Assembly: GCA_044426355.1 (NCBI GenBank)
Contig: JAWXUO010000002.1
Coordinates: 1 to 64,000 of the forward strand
Source: CAYJLC01 sp044426355
Lineage (GTDB): Bacteria > Bacillota > Clostridia > Oscillospirales > Butyricicoccaceae
Length of the DNA stretch: 64,000 bases
Direction: 5' to 3'
Below, one piece after another: positions 1 through 8,312 of this stretch. A program made the translations under genes and the position numbers. The notes below the pieces were generated by a model. It was not told the DNA's origin, searched no databases, and saw nothing but the letters and a program-made list of their open reading frames with translations. Positions within the stretch are counted from its first letter, which is position 1. Each line of letters opens with the position of its first letter.

Positions 1-500
1 TTTGGAACTTTTTTATATAAATTTTCTAAGAAATCAATATTTTGAGAGCTAAAACGCACAACATTTTCTTGTGCTACAGATATATTTTTAGAATTAGCAA
101 GGTCGCAAAGTCTTTTGTAGGTATTTATGTCACGTTCAACTTTATCGTTACTAAAATTTGCAAGAATAGAACTTTCTCCGTGTAGTGTGAAAAATTTTGC
201 ACCCATAAACTCACAATAATCAAAATAATGCGAATAAATTTTTAGTGCATCATCAGTTCTCTTTGCGTAGTCAGAGAAAAAATATATCCCCTCAAGTAAT
301 GATGTATAAGGGTGTACAGATATAACATTTATACCGTAGTAATCTATTTTTTCTTTGAATTTTTCAGCATAATCACGCTGAAATTCAGATTCTGTATTTA
401 CAAATATTTCAATGTGTTTAAAACCTTGATTTCCTATGATGTCAATAGCGTCTAAAGGTTCTTCGGGGTAAAAACAAGCTGTTGAAATTCCTATATTCAT
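1..500 (-). CDS. Sugar phosphate isomerase/epimerase-like TIM-barrel protein (3' end cut by window edge)
   Basis: The reading frame is open from an ATG at 500 to the window edge, giving the first 166 residues. A strong AAGGAG lies 7 bases before the ATG and overlaps the stop of the micro-ORF upstream. The start (MNIGISTACF), the HIEIFVN segment near residue 32 and the later FFTLHGESS and SVAQENV segments match the strand ends of the xylose-isomerase-like (AP endonuclease 2) TIM barrel. These enzymes isomerise or epimerise small sugars with a divalent metal; the substrate cannot be told here. It is the third gene of a tight unit after nrdR and the micro-ORF. The metal-binding C-terminal half is missing from the window, so the family call is moderate and the reaction is not assigned. 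Confidence 0.7.
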   Translation of the reverse strand, partial: MNIGISTACFYPEEPLDAIDIIGNQGFKHIEIFVNTESEFQRDYAEKFKEKIDYYGINVISVHPYTSLLEGIYFFSDYAKRTDDALKIYSHYFDYCEFMGAKFFTLHGESSILANFSNDKVERDINTYKRLCDLANSKNISVAQENVVRFSSQNIDFLENLYKKVP

Positions 501-511
501 TATAATCTCCT

Positions 512-583
512 TTAGTTTTTAAAATTTGATATTAAAGCAATAATTATAACTATAATAATAGGTATAATAAGTGTTAATGACAT
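512..583 (-). CDS. 23-residue hydrophobic micro-ORF
   Basis: A short frame starts at ATG 583 and ends with TAA at 512. It has AAGGAG 7 bases before the ATG, and that AAGGAG is itself the last two sense codons of nrdR. The next gene's AAGGAG overlaps this frame's stop. The peptide reads MSLTLIIPIIIVIIIALI followed by a short polar tail with one lysine, so it would be a single membrane-spanning segment. Both flanking signals are perfectly placed, which argues for translation and coupling to its neighbours. I do not recognise a family; single-span peptides of this size include small membrane regulators and toxin-like peptides, but nothing here assigns a role. Confidence 0.6.
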   Translation of the reverse strand: MSLTLIIPIIIVIIIALISNFKN

Positions 584-587
584 AAAA

Positions 588-1043
588 TTACTCCTTTGTA
601 ATAAGTGTTTCAAGCTCGTTTATAAAAGAGTCTATACTGTTAAATTCTTTGTAAACAGATACAAAACGCACATAGGCAATAAGGTCTGTTTCTTTTAAAA
701 TCTCCATTATCAAAACGCCGATAACCGAACTTTGGATTTCTTTTTCTTTAGAATTTTTTAGTTTTTGCTCGATGATGTCCGTCATGCCTTCTATATCAGA
801 AATACTAACAGGTCTTTTTTTGCAAGCACGCAAAAGTCCTATAGTAATTTTAGATTTATCAAAAGCTTGCATAGAACCATCTTTTTTTACTATAAAAATA
901 GGCATGCTTTCTATTGTTTCGTGAGTTGTAAAACGCTTTGAACAAGAAACACATTCACGTCTTCTTTTAACAATTGCACCATCTATATTTGTTCGGGTAT
1001 CTAAAACTTTGCCGTCTAGGCTACCACAATATGGACATTTCAT
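588..1043 (-). CDS. nrdR: Transcriptional repressor NrdR
   Basis: NrdR represses ribonucleotide reductase genes in response to bound ATP/dATP. From the chosen start the protein is 151 residues, the usual family length. An N-terminal zinc ribbon has C3, C6, C31 and C34 (CPYC and CVSC), followed by KRFTTHE and an ATP-cone domain from about residue 46 onward. An in-frame ATG at 1088 would add 15 residues, but it has no ribosome binding site. A TATAAT on the minus strand at 1091-1096 would start transcription inside that extension. The ATG at 1043 has an AGG-type site and gives the canonical MKCPYCG start. The gene leads a short unit with the micro-ORF and the isomerase-like gene. No ribonucleotide reductase gene is in the window. 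Confidence 0.93.
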   Translation of the reverse strand: MKCPYCGSLDGKVLDTRTNIDGAIVKRRRECVSCSKRFTTHETIESMPIFIVKKDGSMQAFDKSKITIGLLRACKKRPVSISDIEGMTDIIEQKLKNSKEKEIQSSVIGVLIMEILKETDLIAYVRFVSVYKEFNSIDSFINELETLITKE

Positions 1044-1161
1044 AAAATTATACCTACTTTCATTAACATTATCAATAGTATACACCATAAATTATAAATC
1101 TGCAAGAAGTTACACATATTTTTGGAAAAAAGAAATTAAACACATTTACAACACATTTGTG

Positions 1162-1170
1162 TGATATAAT
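1162..1170 (+). promoter_or_regulatory. Extended -10 promoter candidate of the two-component operon
   Basis: TGA followed by TATAAT gives an extended -10 element about 125 bases before the response regulator start. I see no good -35 at the right distance. A small palindrome, ACACA-TT-TGTGT, lies just upstream at 1151-1162 and could be an operator. The long leader then carries one copy of the short dispersed repeat at 1187-1210. Confidence 0.45.
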
Positions 1171-1186
1171 ATGCAAAATAAGCTAT

Positions 1187-1210
1187 GAGGCAAAACCTCA
1201 CAACTATCGT
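1187..1210 (+). repeat. Short dispersed repeat, copy 1 (CCTCACAACTA type)
   Basis: This copy reads GAGGCAAAACCTCACAACTA and continues into TCG. It forms a small hairpin (GAGG, loop CAAAA, CCTC). Related sequences lie at 10198-10232, 12218-12252 and 30101-30150, all in the same orientation and all upstream of plus-strand genes. It sits in the leader of the response regulator operon. Confidence 0.5.
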
Positions 1211-1295
1211 ATTTAAGTAATGTAACATAAATTAAGTGCGAAATCGTAGATGTTAATTGTAAGGTGTTGCTATAAAAAAATAATAGGAGATTATT

Positions 1296-1967
1296 ATGAA
1301 AAAGACGACAATACTTGTAGTAGACGATGAAATACGTATTCGTAGAATGGTAACTGATTTTTTACAAGGTTTTGGATATAAAATATTAACAGCATCAGAT
1401 GGAGAAGAGGCACTCGAGCTATTTTATGATAATAATAGTAAAATTGACCTTATCTTACTTGATGTTATGATGCCAAAGGTAGACGGTAATAAGGTTTTAT
1501 CAGAAATTAGAGAATATAGTCTAGTTCCAATAATAATGCTTACTGCAAAAGATGAGGAGCAACACGAAATTAGTTCTCTAAAAAGTGGTGCAGATGACTA
1601 TATAGCAAAACCTTTTTCGCCATCGGTGTTGCTTGCGAGAATCGAAACAGTTTTAAAGCGTACTACAAAGGCTATAAACGAAGATATAATAAGTGGCGAA
1701 TTAACAATAAAAATAGGTAGCAACGAAGTTTTTTATAAAGGGGAAATTATAAACCTTACACCTAAGGAATATGATTTGTTATTGCATCTTGTGCAAAATA
1801 AAAACCAAGTGTTAAATAGAAACGCTATTTTAAATGCTGTTTGGAACTACAATTATGATGGAGATGAAAGAACAGTAGATACACACATAAAGCAACTTCG
1901 TTCTAAAATAGATAAAGAGATAGTACAAACGGTTCATGGTTTAGGCTATAAATTTAGGGGTGAGTAA
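1296..1967 (+). CDS. Response regulator, OmpR/PhoB family
   Basis: This DNA-binding response regulator is 223 residues. The receiver domain spans about 5-120, with the acidic pair D10-D11, the phospho-acceptor D56 (in LILLDVMMPK), a TAKDE switch segment and the AKPF lysine. A winged-helix trans_reg_C domain follows from about 135, ending ERTVDTHIKQLRSKI and VHGLGYKF. The start has an AGGAG site. The stop overlaps the kinase start by 8 bases, so the two are translationally coupled. It should be phosphorylated by the adjacent histidine kinase and regulate transcription. The regulon is not visible here; malic enzyme lies directly downstream of the pair. Confidence 0.93.
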   Translation: MKKTTILVVDDEIRIRRMVTDFLQGFGYKILTASDGEEALELFYDNNSKIDLILLDVMMPKVDGNKVLSEIREYSLVPIIMLTAKDEEQHEISSLKSGADDYIAKPFSPSVLLARIETVLKRTTKAINEDIISGELTIKIGSNEVFYKGEIINLTPKEYDLLLHLVQNKNQVLNRNAILNAVWNYNYDGDERTVDTHIKQLRSKIDKEIVQTVHGLGYKFRGE

Positions 1968-3420
1968 AATTTTTAAAACCATAAAGGCTAAAATATTAGT
2001 AATATTTATGACAACAATATCGTTTATTATTTTAGGACAAGTTCTGTTTAATGCATTTTTTGTATATAACTTTTATATAAGCGAAAAAGAAGTTGAACTA
2101 AGAGAGATATACGATTTAGTAACAGAAGATTATTCGGATATATCAAATGTTATTTACTCTCGAGTAAGCAAATATGAAGATGAAATAAACCTTAGGGTTT
2201 TTATTTATTCAGATGAATTTGAAGTTGTTTATGAAACACTTTCTAATCAAATAACAAGCGAACTTGTAAGTCAGTATTCTTTAAGCCAACAAGGACTGCT
2301 TATAAAAAACTTTATGATAACGCCACGAGTAAATCTTATAGAAAGTTATAGAAGCGAAACAAAGACTTTAGCTATTAGAGGTACTATGTATCATGGCGAT
2401 AGTATTCATTATATAATTTTAGAGATACCTCTAGCATCTATAGAACAAGCAGTATATACACTTAATAATTATACTATTCGATTAAGTATAGTTCTGCTAA
2501 TTTTAGGTGCTGTGATAGCATATGGATTTTCAAATAGAATATCTTCGCCTATAACTAGCATAAGCAAGGTTGCAAAAAAGGTTGCAAATCTAGATTTTAG
2601 CCTAAAAGCACCTGTAGGAGAAAATGACGACGAAATTAATATTTTAGCACGAAATATAAACTTTATGGCACAAGAGCTTGAAAGCTCTATAGAAGAATTA
2701 AAAGTAGCGAATGAATCTTTGCAACTCGATAATGAATTAAAACAAGAAGTTGATACCATGCGAAAAGAATTTATAGCAAATATTTCGCACGAATTAAAAA
2801 CACCTTTAGCTATCATGCAAGGATATACAGAAATGCTAAAAGATGATGTTCCAAACATAGATAAGGATTTTTATTTTGATGTTATATTAGATGAAAATCG
2901 CCATATGACAGAGCTTGTAAGCAAGCTACTTAATGTTTCAAAACTCGAAAATGGTGTGTCAGAAATAAATCCAGAGGAATTTGAACTATGTCAACTGTGT
3001 GAGTGGATTGTATCTAAAAATGAGCCTATAAACGAAAATATAGATATAAGTTTTGTAAAACATATGGAAAATGCTATAGTTTGTGCAGAAAAAATAAACA
3101 TAGAACAGGTTATAAAAAATTTCATTTCAAACGCATATAATTATGCTGAAACTTATATAACTGTTGATATTTGTAAGCATGATGACTACTACAGAGTAGC
3201 AGTTTATAATGATGGCGAAAGCATTTCAGACGAAGATTTAAAAAAAATATGGCATAGTTTTTATCGTGCAGACAAAGCAAGAACAAGAAATAAAGATAAA
3301 AACTTCGGTTTAGGCTTGTATATAGTAAAAACGATAATTTCACAACACGACGGAAAAGTTGGAGCTTATAACACTGACGAGGGAGTATGCTTTTGGTTTG
3401 AACTAAAAACCGTATTGTAA
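1960..3420 (+). CDS. Membrane sensor histidine kinase
   Basis: This kinase is 486 residues and starts at a GTG inside the end of the response regulator gene. A membrane segment near residues 10-32 is followed by an extracytoplasmic sensor loop of about 140 residues. A second span lies near 173-192, then a HAMP linker with SNRISSPI. The HisKA domain carries the H-box ANISHELKTPLAI with His277. The HATPase_c domain shows NFISNAYNYAE (N box) and FGLGLYIVKTI (G box). It should autophosphorylate and pass phosphate to the partner regulator. The signal it senses is unknown; the sensor loop shows no domain I recognise. Confidence 0.93.
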   Translation: MSKIFKTIKAKILVIFMTTISFIILGQVLFNAFFVYNFYISEKEVELREIYDLVTEDYSDISNVIYSRVSKYEDEINLRVFIYSDEFEVVYETLSNQITSELVSQYSLSQQGLLIKNFMITPRVNLIESYRSETKTLAIRGTMYHGDSIHYIILEIPLASIEQAVYTLNNYTIRLSIVLLILGAVIAYGFSNRISSPITSISKVAKKVANLDFSLKAPVGENDDEINILARNINFMAQELESSIEELKVANESLQLDNELKQEVDTMRKEFIANISHELKTPLAIMQGYTEMLKDDVPNIDKDFYFDVILDENRHMTELVSKLLNVSKLENGVSEINPEEFELCQLCEWIVSKNEPINENIDISFVKHMENAIVCAEKINIEQVIKNFISNAYNYAETYITVDICKHDDYYRVAVYNDGESISDEDLKKIWHSFYRADKARTRNKDKNFGLGLYIVKTIISQHDGKVGAYNTDEGVCFWFELKTVL

Positions 3421-3443
3421 AAATTTTTGATTTATGGTAAAAT
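3415..3443 (+). promoter_or_regulatory. Candidate promoter of the malic enzyme gene
   Basis: TTGTAA and TAAAAT are separated by 17 bases. The -35 overlaps the kinase stop codon, so malic enzyme may have its own promoter in addition to read-through from the two-component genes. Confidence 0.45.
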
Positions 3444-3473
3444 AATGTTACAAAACAAAAAAGGAGTATACAT

Positions 3474-4649
3474 ATGCAAGATAAAAAACAAATTGCACTA
3501 GACAAACACAAAGAGTGGAAAGGCAAACTTGATATAGTTTGTAAATGCCCTGTAGAAAATGCCGAGGATTTGTCTATAGCATATACACCAGGAGTTGCCG
3601 AGCCTTGTATAGAAATAGCAAAAGACGTAAATTTAAGCTACGAATACACTGGTCGTGGGAATACTGTTGCTGTTATATCAGACGGTACAGCAGTTTTGGG
3701 ACTTGGGGATATTGGGGCAGAAGCTTCTATGCCTGTTATGGAAGGTAAATGTGTTCTTTTCAAAGCTTTTGCAGATGTAAATGCAATTCCTCTTTGTATA
3801 AAATCAAAAGATGTAAACGAAATTGTACAAACTATAAAACTTTTAGAAGGTAGCTTTGGTGGAGTAAACTTAGAAGATATTGCAGCACCTCGTTGCTTTG
3901 AAATTGAAAAAGCACTGAAAGAGCAATGCGATATACCTATTTTTCATGATGACCAGCACGGAACGGCTATAATTGTGCTTTCAGCTGTTATAAATTCATT
4001 AAAATTGGTAGAAAAAAAGCTAGAAGATATAAAAATTGTTATAAATGGTGATGGAGCAGCTGCAACAGCTATTACAAAACTACTTATAAAAGCGGGAGCT
4101 TTAAATATTATTGTAGTAAATATAGAAGGTGCGTTGCATAAAGATAGAACAGACCTTGACTCAGCACGTTTAGAACTTGCTAAGATAACGAATTTAGATA
4201 TGCTAAAAGGTTCTCTTATAGATGTGATAGATAAAGCAGATGTTTTTATTGGGGTTTCAGCTCCTGCGTGTTTAAAACCAGAAATGGTGTCAAAAATGGC
4301 AGAAAAATCTATAGTTTTTGCTATGGCAAACCCAATTCCAGAAATTTTTCCAGAGGAAGCATTGTCTGCTGGAGCATATATTGTAGGTACTGGTCGCTCG
4401 GATTATCCAAACCAAATTAATAATGTATTAGCTTTTCCTGGTGTGTTTCGTGGTGCTTTAGATGTTTTAGCATCTGATATAAACGATGAAATGAAAATAG
4501 CAGCATCACATGCACTTGCAAATTTAGTTGCAGATGAAGATTTAAAGCCAGACTATGTTATACCGTATGCTTTTGATAAAAGGGTTGTACCTGCGATTTC
4601 GGAAGCTGTAAAAAAAGTTGCAATAGAAACTAAAGTTAACAGAAAATAA
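3474..4649 (+). CDS. NAD(P)-dependent malic enzyme (decarboxylating)
   Basis: Malic enzyme oxidatively decarboxylates malate to pyruvate and CO2, yielding NAD(P)H. The protein has 391 residues, the size of the short bacterial form without a phosphotransacetylase domain. Visible family segments are AYTPGVAEPC near the N-terminus, TAVLGLGDIGA, the metal and substrate region IPIFHDDQHGTA, the Rossmann segment VINGDGAAATA and MANPIPEI. The start has AAGGAG 7 bases upstream. It follows the two-component pair by 53 bases and ends in a strong hairpin. Pyruvate produced here could feed acetolactate synthase, although no link is shown by the sequence. Cofactor preference cannot be told by eye. Confidence 0.92.
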   Translation: MQDKKQIALDKHKEWKGKLDIVCKCPVENAEDLSIAYTPGVAEPCIEIAKDVNLSYEYTGRGNTVAVISDGTAVLGLGDIGAEASMPVMEGKCVLFKAFADVNAIPLCIKSKDVNEIVQTIKLLEGSFGGVNLEDIAAPRCFEIEKALKEQCDIPIFHDDQHGTAIIVLSAVINSLKLVEKKLEDIKIVINGDGAAATAITKLLIKAGALNIIVVNIEGALHKDRTDLDSARLELAKITNLDMLKGSLIDVIDKADVFIGVSAPACLKPEMVSKMAEKSIVFAMANPIPEIFPEEALSAGAYIVGTGRSDYPNQINNVLAFPGVFRGALDVLASDINDEMKIAASHALANLVADEDLKPDYVIPYAFDKRVVPAISEAVKKVAIETKVNRK

Positions 4650-4654
4650 AAAAG

Positions 4655-4683
4655 AACGCTGGTGTAAAAACCAGCGTTTTCTT
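4655..4683. terminator. Bidirectional terminator between malic enzyme and the YeiH-type exporter
   Basis: AACGCTGG and CCAGCGTT form an 8-bp stem with a TGTAAAAA loop, followed by TTTTCTT on the plus strand. On the minus strand the stem is followed by CTTTTTTATTT, so it can serve both convergent genes. Confidence 0.8.
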
Positions 4684-4707
4684 ATATTAATTAAAAAGTT
4701 TAATATT

Positions 4708-5736
4708 TTATACAATTCCCATAAAGTATTCTACAGTAATTGCAACAATTACAACGAGAGCAGAAATTATAAAACCGTGTAACATAGGAGCTATACCAGA
4801 TTTTTTCATTTCAGAAAAACTTGTATTAAGACCTATCGCAGCAAGGGCACATACCATGAAAAACTTACTGATTTCTTTTAAGACAGTCGATACTGCAGTT
4901 GGAATTAAAGAAAGACTGTTTAGTGCAGAAAGCAATAAAAATCCTACAATGAACCAAGGGTATAAATGCATGATACTAACCTTTTTTTCGCTAAGGTCAG
5001 ACGGCATATTTGCTTGTCTGCGTTTTAATTTTATATTTATATAAGCAAAAACTAAAACTGTAGGGATAATTGCAAGTGTACGAGTTAATTTTACCATAGT
5101 AGCAAAATCGCCAGCAGCTTCACTATAAGCATATCCAGCAGCGACAACGCTAGAAGTGTCATTTACAGCAGTACCTGCCCAAAGACCATATGCCATATCG
5201 CTAAGACCAAGTTTGTGACCCATTATAGGGAAAAGTAAAATCATCGCCATATCAAAAAGGAATGTCGCAGACATCGCATAAGCAATATCTTTATCATCTG
5301 CATCAATAACAGGAGCGATAGCAGCAATTGCAGACCCACCACAGATACCAGTACCAGCAGAAATTAAATTTGAAAGTTTCCAGTCAAGGTCTAAAGCTTT
5401 ACCGATAAAATATCCACCACCAAAACAAGTAAGTAGAGTGAAAAACATTACAGTAAGCGAAAGTTGACCAACTTTAACAATAGTTGTTATACTAAGAGAT
5501 GAACCAAGTAAAATTATTGCTATTCGTAGAATTTTTTTAGATGTAAATTTAAGACCAGGTTTTAAACTATCAGGACTCCAAAAATGATTTATGCCAATTC
5601 CGATGAAAAGAGCAATGATAGATGAGCCGATTAGGTGGACAGGGATTATGATTTCGATAAAGCAAGCAAGCGTTGCTATAATAAAAGAAAGTACAACACC
5701 CGGTGCACAAGATTTGATTTGATTTGTAGTTTTCAT
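4708..5736 (-). CDS. YeiH/UPF0324 family putative sulfate exporter
   Basis: This integral membrane protein of 342 residues has about ten hydrophobic segments. It belongs to the Cons_hypoth698 (YeiH) family, with family-typical FIGIGINHF, GTGICGGSAIAAIAP near residue 130 and GTAVNDTSSVVAAGYAYS near 195. The family is annotated as putative sulfate exporters, and the transport function is poorly proven. The ATG at 5736 has AGAGGT 5 bases upstream. It follows the aldo/keto reductase by 13 bases, so both are probably co-transcribed from the metallopeptidase gene. The gene ends at a shared terminator. Confidence 0.85.
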   Translation of the reverse strand: MKTTNQIKSCAPGVVLSFIIATLACFIEIIIPVHLIGSSIIALFIGIGINHFWSPDSLKPGLKFTSKKILRIAIILLGSSLSITTIVKVGQLSLTVMFFTLLTCFGGGYFIGKALDLDWKLSNLISAGTGICGGSAIAAIAPVIDADDKDIAYAMSATFLFDMAMILLFPIMGHKLGLSDMAYGLWAGTAVNDTSSVVAAGYAYSEAAGDFATMVKLTRTLAIIPTVLVFAYINIKLKRRQANMPSDLSEKKVSIMHLYPWFIVGFLLLSALNSLSLIPTAVSTVLKEISKFFMVCALAAIGLNTSFSEMKKSGIAPMLHGFIISALVVIVAITVEYFMGIV

Positions 5737-5749
5737 GATTACCTCTTTG

Positions 5750-6943
5750 CTATTTTAGTGTTAGTTTTGTTATTTTGCTCATACAATAAGTAGGGATAGG
5801 TTTTTCTATCTGCTTACCTACAAGTTTTAGTTTTTCTCGAATATCAATGCCTTGTGGGCATTCTTTTTCGCATTTTCCACAGTTAATACAGTTTTTTGTC
5901 CAAGATGGCTTTCCGTCTTTTGCATTTTCGCAAACGGATTTTAAATAAATAAATTCGTTTAAGCGAGAGGGGAACATATTTTTTGTATTAAGAGCTGTAA
6001 ATGCAGATGGAATATCAATTCCAGCAGGGCATGGTAAACAATATTTGCACCCTGTGCAACGAACAACCATGAGTTTATTAAAAGTATCAGAAACATTTGT
6101 TAAAATTTCTTCTTCCTTTTTGGTTAAACTGTTTGGCAAAGTATTTTTGGCAGTTTCTACGTTTTCTAAAACATCACTTAAATTACTCATTCCAGAAAGA
6201 ACCATAGTAATTGCTTCGTGGTTTAGAACAAAACTTAAAGCCCAGTTTGCAGGAGTGCGTTTAACATCGGCAGTATCATATATTTTTTGTACTTCTTTAG
6301 GTATTTTAGAAACTAAAGAACCCCCACGCAAAGGTTCCATTATAAAAACAGAAATCCCTTTTGATTTAGCATATTCAATTCCTTTTATGCCAGCTTGAAA
6401 ATTTACGTCTAGTATATTAAACTGCACTTGGCAAAAATCCCAGTCATAGCTATCTATAATCTCAATGAAATTTTCAAAATTATCGTGAAAAGAAAACCCC
6501 ATGTAACGAATTTTTTTTTCACGTTTTAAACTATTCATAAAATCTATTACACCAAGATTTAGCATTTTTTTATACACTTTTAATGATAATGTGTGAAGTA
6601 GATAAAAATCTATTACATCGACATTTAGTTTTTTTTGTTGCGAGTTGAAAATTTCTTCAAATTGAGAAGTTTTATTAACAATTGGCGTAGGCATTTTTGT
6701 AGCAATATTCACTTTTTTGCGATATTCTGTTGATAAAATATGCTTTCCTAAAAAACTTTCGCTATCACTATAGTGATAAAACCATGCAGTATCTAAATAG
6801 TTTACTCCACTATCTATAGCTTTAAATATCATTTCTTTTGCAAGGTCTACATCTATTTTACCAAAATTTGTAGGAAAACGCATACAGCCATAACCAAGAG
6901 CCGATATTTCTTCGCCTGTTTTGTCTAGTTTTCGATATTGCAT
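5750..6943 (-). CDS. Aldo/keto reductase with C-terminal 4Fe-4S domain
   Basis: The protein has 397 residues. The N-terminal aldo/keto reductase barrel, about residues 1-280, shows ALGYGCMRFPT, the catalytic aspartate/tyrosine segment YLDTAWFYH and DFYLLHTL. The C-terminal part carries a CTGCKYCLPCPAGIDIP segment and a ferredoxin-type CINCGKCEKECPQGIDI segment, enough for one or more 4Fe-4S clusters. Such fusions are common in anaerobic Firmicutes and are thought to be redox enzymes of unknown substrate. The ATG follows the upstream stop directly, and its GAGGT site lies in the end of that gene, so translation is coupled. Confidence 0.9.
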   Translation of the reverse strand: MQYRKLDKTGEEISALGYGCMRFPTNFGKIDVDLAKEMIFKAIDSGVNYLDTAWFYHYSDSESFLGKHILSTEYRKKVNIATKMPTPIVNKTSQFEEIFNSQQKKLNVDVIDFYLLHTLSLKVYKKMLNLGVIDFMNSLKREKKIRYMGFSFHDNFENFIEIIDSYDWDFCQVQFNILDVNFQAGIKGIEYAKSKGISVFIMEPLRGGSLVSKIPKEVQKIYDTADVKRTPANWALSFVLNHEAITMVLSGMSNLSDVLENVETAKNTLPNSLTKKEEEILTNVSDTFNKLMVVRCTGCKYCLPCPAGIDIPSAFTALNTKNMFPSRLNEFIYLKSVCENAKDGKPSWTKNCINCGKCEKECPQGIDIREKLKLVGKQIEKPIPTYCMSKITKLTLK

Positions 6944-7468
6944 TTATATACCTCGACCGATTTCTTTTAGTTTTTTTACACGTGTTTTATAATCTGGTAG
7001 ATATTTTTCTACAACTTTATAAAATTTTGCACTATGATTTTTTTCGATAATATGTGCTAGCTCATGTACCACGATATAGTCTATTAAAGAATCAGGCAAA
7101 AGCATTATTTTATATGAAAAACACAAGCTGTTTTTATAGCTACAGCTACCCCAGCGAGTATTTGCAGAAGTTATTTTTACGCCAGTAGATGAAACACCCA
7201 TTATTTTTTCAAAATGAGCTACTTTTTCTGGAATTAAACTTCGAGCTTTTATTTTTAAAATAGCAATTTCTTCAGGACTAAGCGTTGGACGGCTTTTTAT
7301 TGCAGAAATTTGGTTTAAAATCCAATCGTTATGTTTGTCTACAAAAGACTGAATATGCTTTTCACTAGTTTTTTTTGGAGCTTTCACAATAACTTCAAGA
7401 TTTTTTGATACACTAAGTGTAAGAGTCTTTCTGTTACTAAAAATAATCGTATAATTCAATTTTTCCAA
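6944..7468 (-). CDS. YgjP-like (DUF45/M48-type) metallopeptidase
   Basis: This putative zinc peptidase is 174 residues. The YgjP/DUF45 family shows NTRWGSCSYKNSLCFSYKIM around residue 105 and the zinc motif VVHELAHIIEKNHS, with the two histidines and the glutamate of HExxH and a downstream FYKVVEKYLPDY. Family members act as small soluble metalloproteases of unknown substrate. An ATG at 7486 would add six residues but lacks a ribosome binding site. The TTG at 7468 has GAGG 6 bases upstream and gives the usual family N-terminus, so I prefer it. It is the first gene of a three-gene minus unit, and radC is divergent. Confidence 0.82.
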   Translation of the reverse strand: MEKLNYTIIFSNRKTLTLSVSKNLEVIVKAPKKTSEKHIQSFVDKHNDWILNQISAIKSRPTLSPEEIAILKIKARSLIPEKVAHFEKIMGVSSTGVKITSANTRWGSCSYKNSLCFSYKIMLLPDSLIDYIVVHELAHIIEKNHSAKFYKVVEKYLPDYKTRVKKLKEIGRGI

Positions 7469-7562
7469 AGCACACCTCAAATACATTATTTACATATGAT
7501 ACCACATAATAAAATAAAATTCAATAGCTAAGTTTTATGAATATAAATACAAGAAAAAAATC

Positions 7563-7591
7563 TTGAAATGGTTTGTTTTTTATGGTATTAT
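7563..7591 (+). promoter_or_regulatory. Promoter of radC
   Basis: TTGAAA and TATTAT are separated by 17 bases. The start point near 7598 rules out an upstream TTG start for RadC and supports the ATG at 7624. Confidence 0.65.
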
Positions 7592-7623
7592 TAATTAAGT
7601 GTAAAAGGAAGTGTGGTGAGGAT

Positions 7624-8292
7624 ATGTCGATGCATAGTGGTCACAGAGATCGTGTTAAACAAAAGGTTTTAGAAAATGGCTTTCAAGGAATGCACCACCA
7701 TGAAATTTTAGAATTTTTGCTTTTTTATTCTGTGCCAAGAAGTGATACAAATCCACTTGCTCATGCTTTGATAGAGCATTTTGGAGGACTAGAATATGTT
7801 TTTGAGGCAACTGTCGAGGAGTTGACAGAAGTAAAAGGCATTGGCGAACACACAGCAATTTTAATTCACTCTATTCCACTGTTTGCAAGGGAATACGCAA
7901 CGGCTAGTTCAAAGATTAAAAAAATTCAATCGACAACTGATGCTACAAGCTTTTTAATCCCTAAATTTATAGGAAGAACGGAAGAAACATTTATATTAGT
8001 TACTTTAGATAATAAATCTAAAATAACTCGAGATATTATTATCTCAAGAGGAACTGTAAATCAAATAAGTGTGCATATTAGAAAAATTATAGAAATGAGC
8101 TTAAAATATAAAGCTTCTCGTGTAATAATTGCACATAACCACCCTCATGGGTCGGCTACACCTTCGCTTACAGATATAGAAACTACAAGAAAAATTAAAA
8201 CAGCACTTGAACAAGTAGGAATAACTTTGTTTGACCATATTATAGTCGTGGGCGAAGAATTTTTATCAATGGCTGAAGAACAAATGCTATAA
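7624..8292 (+). CDS. radC: RadC family JAB-domain protein
   Basis: The protein is 222 residues. A helix-hairpin-helix-like N-terminal half (LIEHFGGLEYVFEATVEEL) is followed by a JAB/MPN metalloprotease-type domain with the metal motif IAHNHPHGSATPSLTD starting near H171. Despite the name, RadC is not established as a DNA repair enzyme; its biochemical role is unclear. The ATG at 7624 has GGTGAGG 2 bases upstream, and an in-frame TTG 17 codons earlier lies upstream of the predicted transcript start. A small lipoprotein follows 20 bases downstream and shares the transcript. Confidence 0.88.
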   Translation: MSMHSGHRDRVKQKVLENGFQGMHHHEILEFLLFYSVPRSDTNPLAHALIEHFGGLEYVFEATVEELTEVKGIGEHTAILIHSIPLFAREYATASSKIKKIQSTTDATSFLIPKFIGRTEETFILVTLDNKSKITRDIIISRGTVNQISVHIRKIIEMSLKYKASRVIIAHNHPHGSATPSLTDIETTRKIKTALEQVGITLFDHIIVVGEEFLSMAEEQML

Positions 8293-8312
8293 GAGATTAA
8301 AAGGAGAATTTA

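Noticed and set aside
1151..1162. Palindrome ACACA-TT-TGTGT near nrdR, as a possible NrdR box
   Set aside because: NrdR boxes are about 16 bp and come in pairs before ribonucleotide reductase genes. This one is shorter, single, and precedes a two-component operon.
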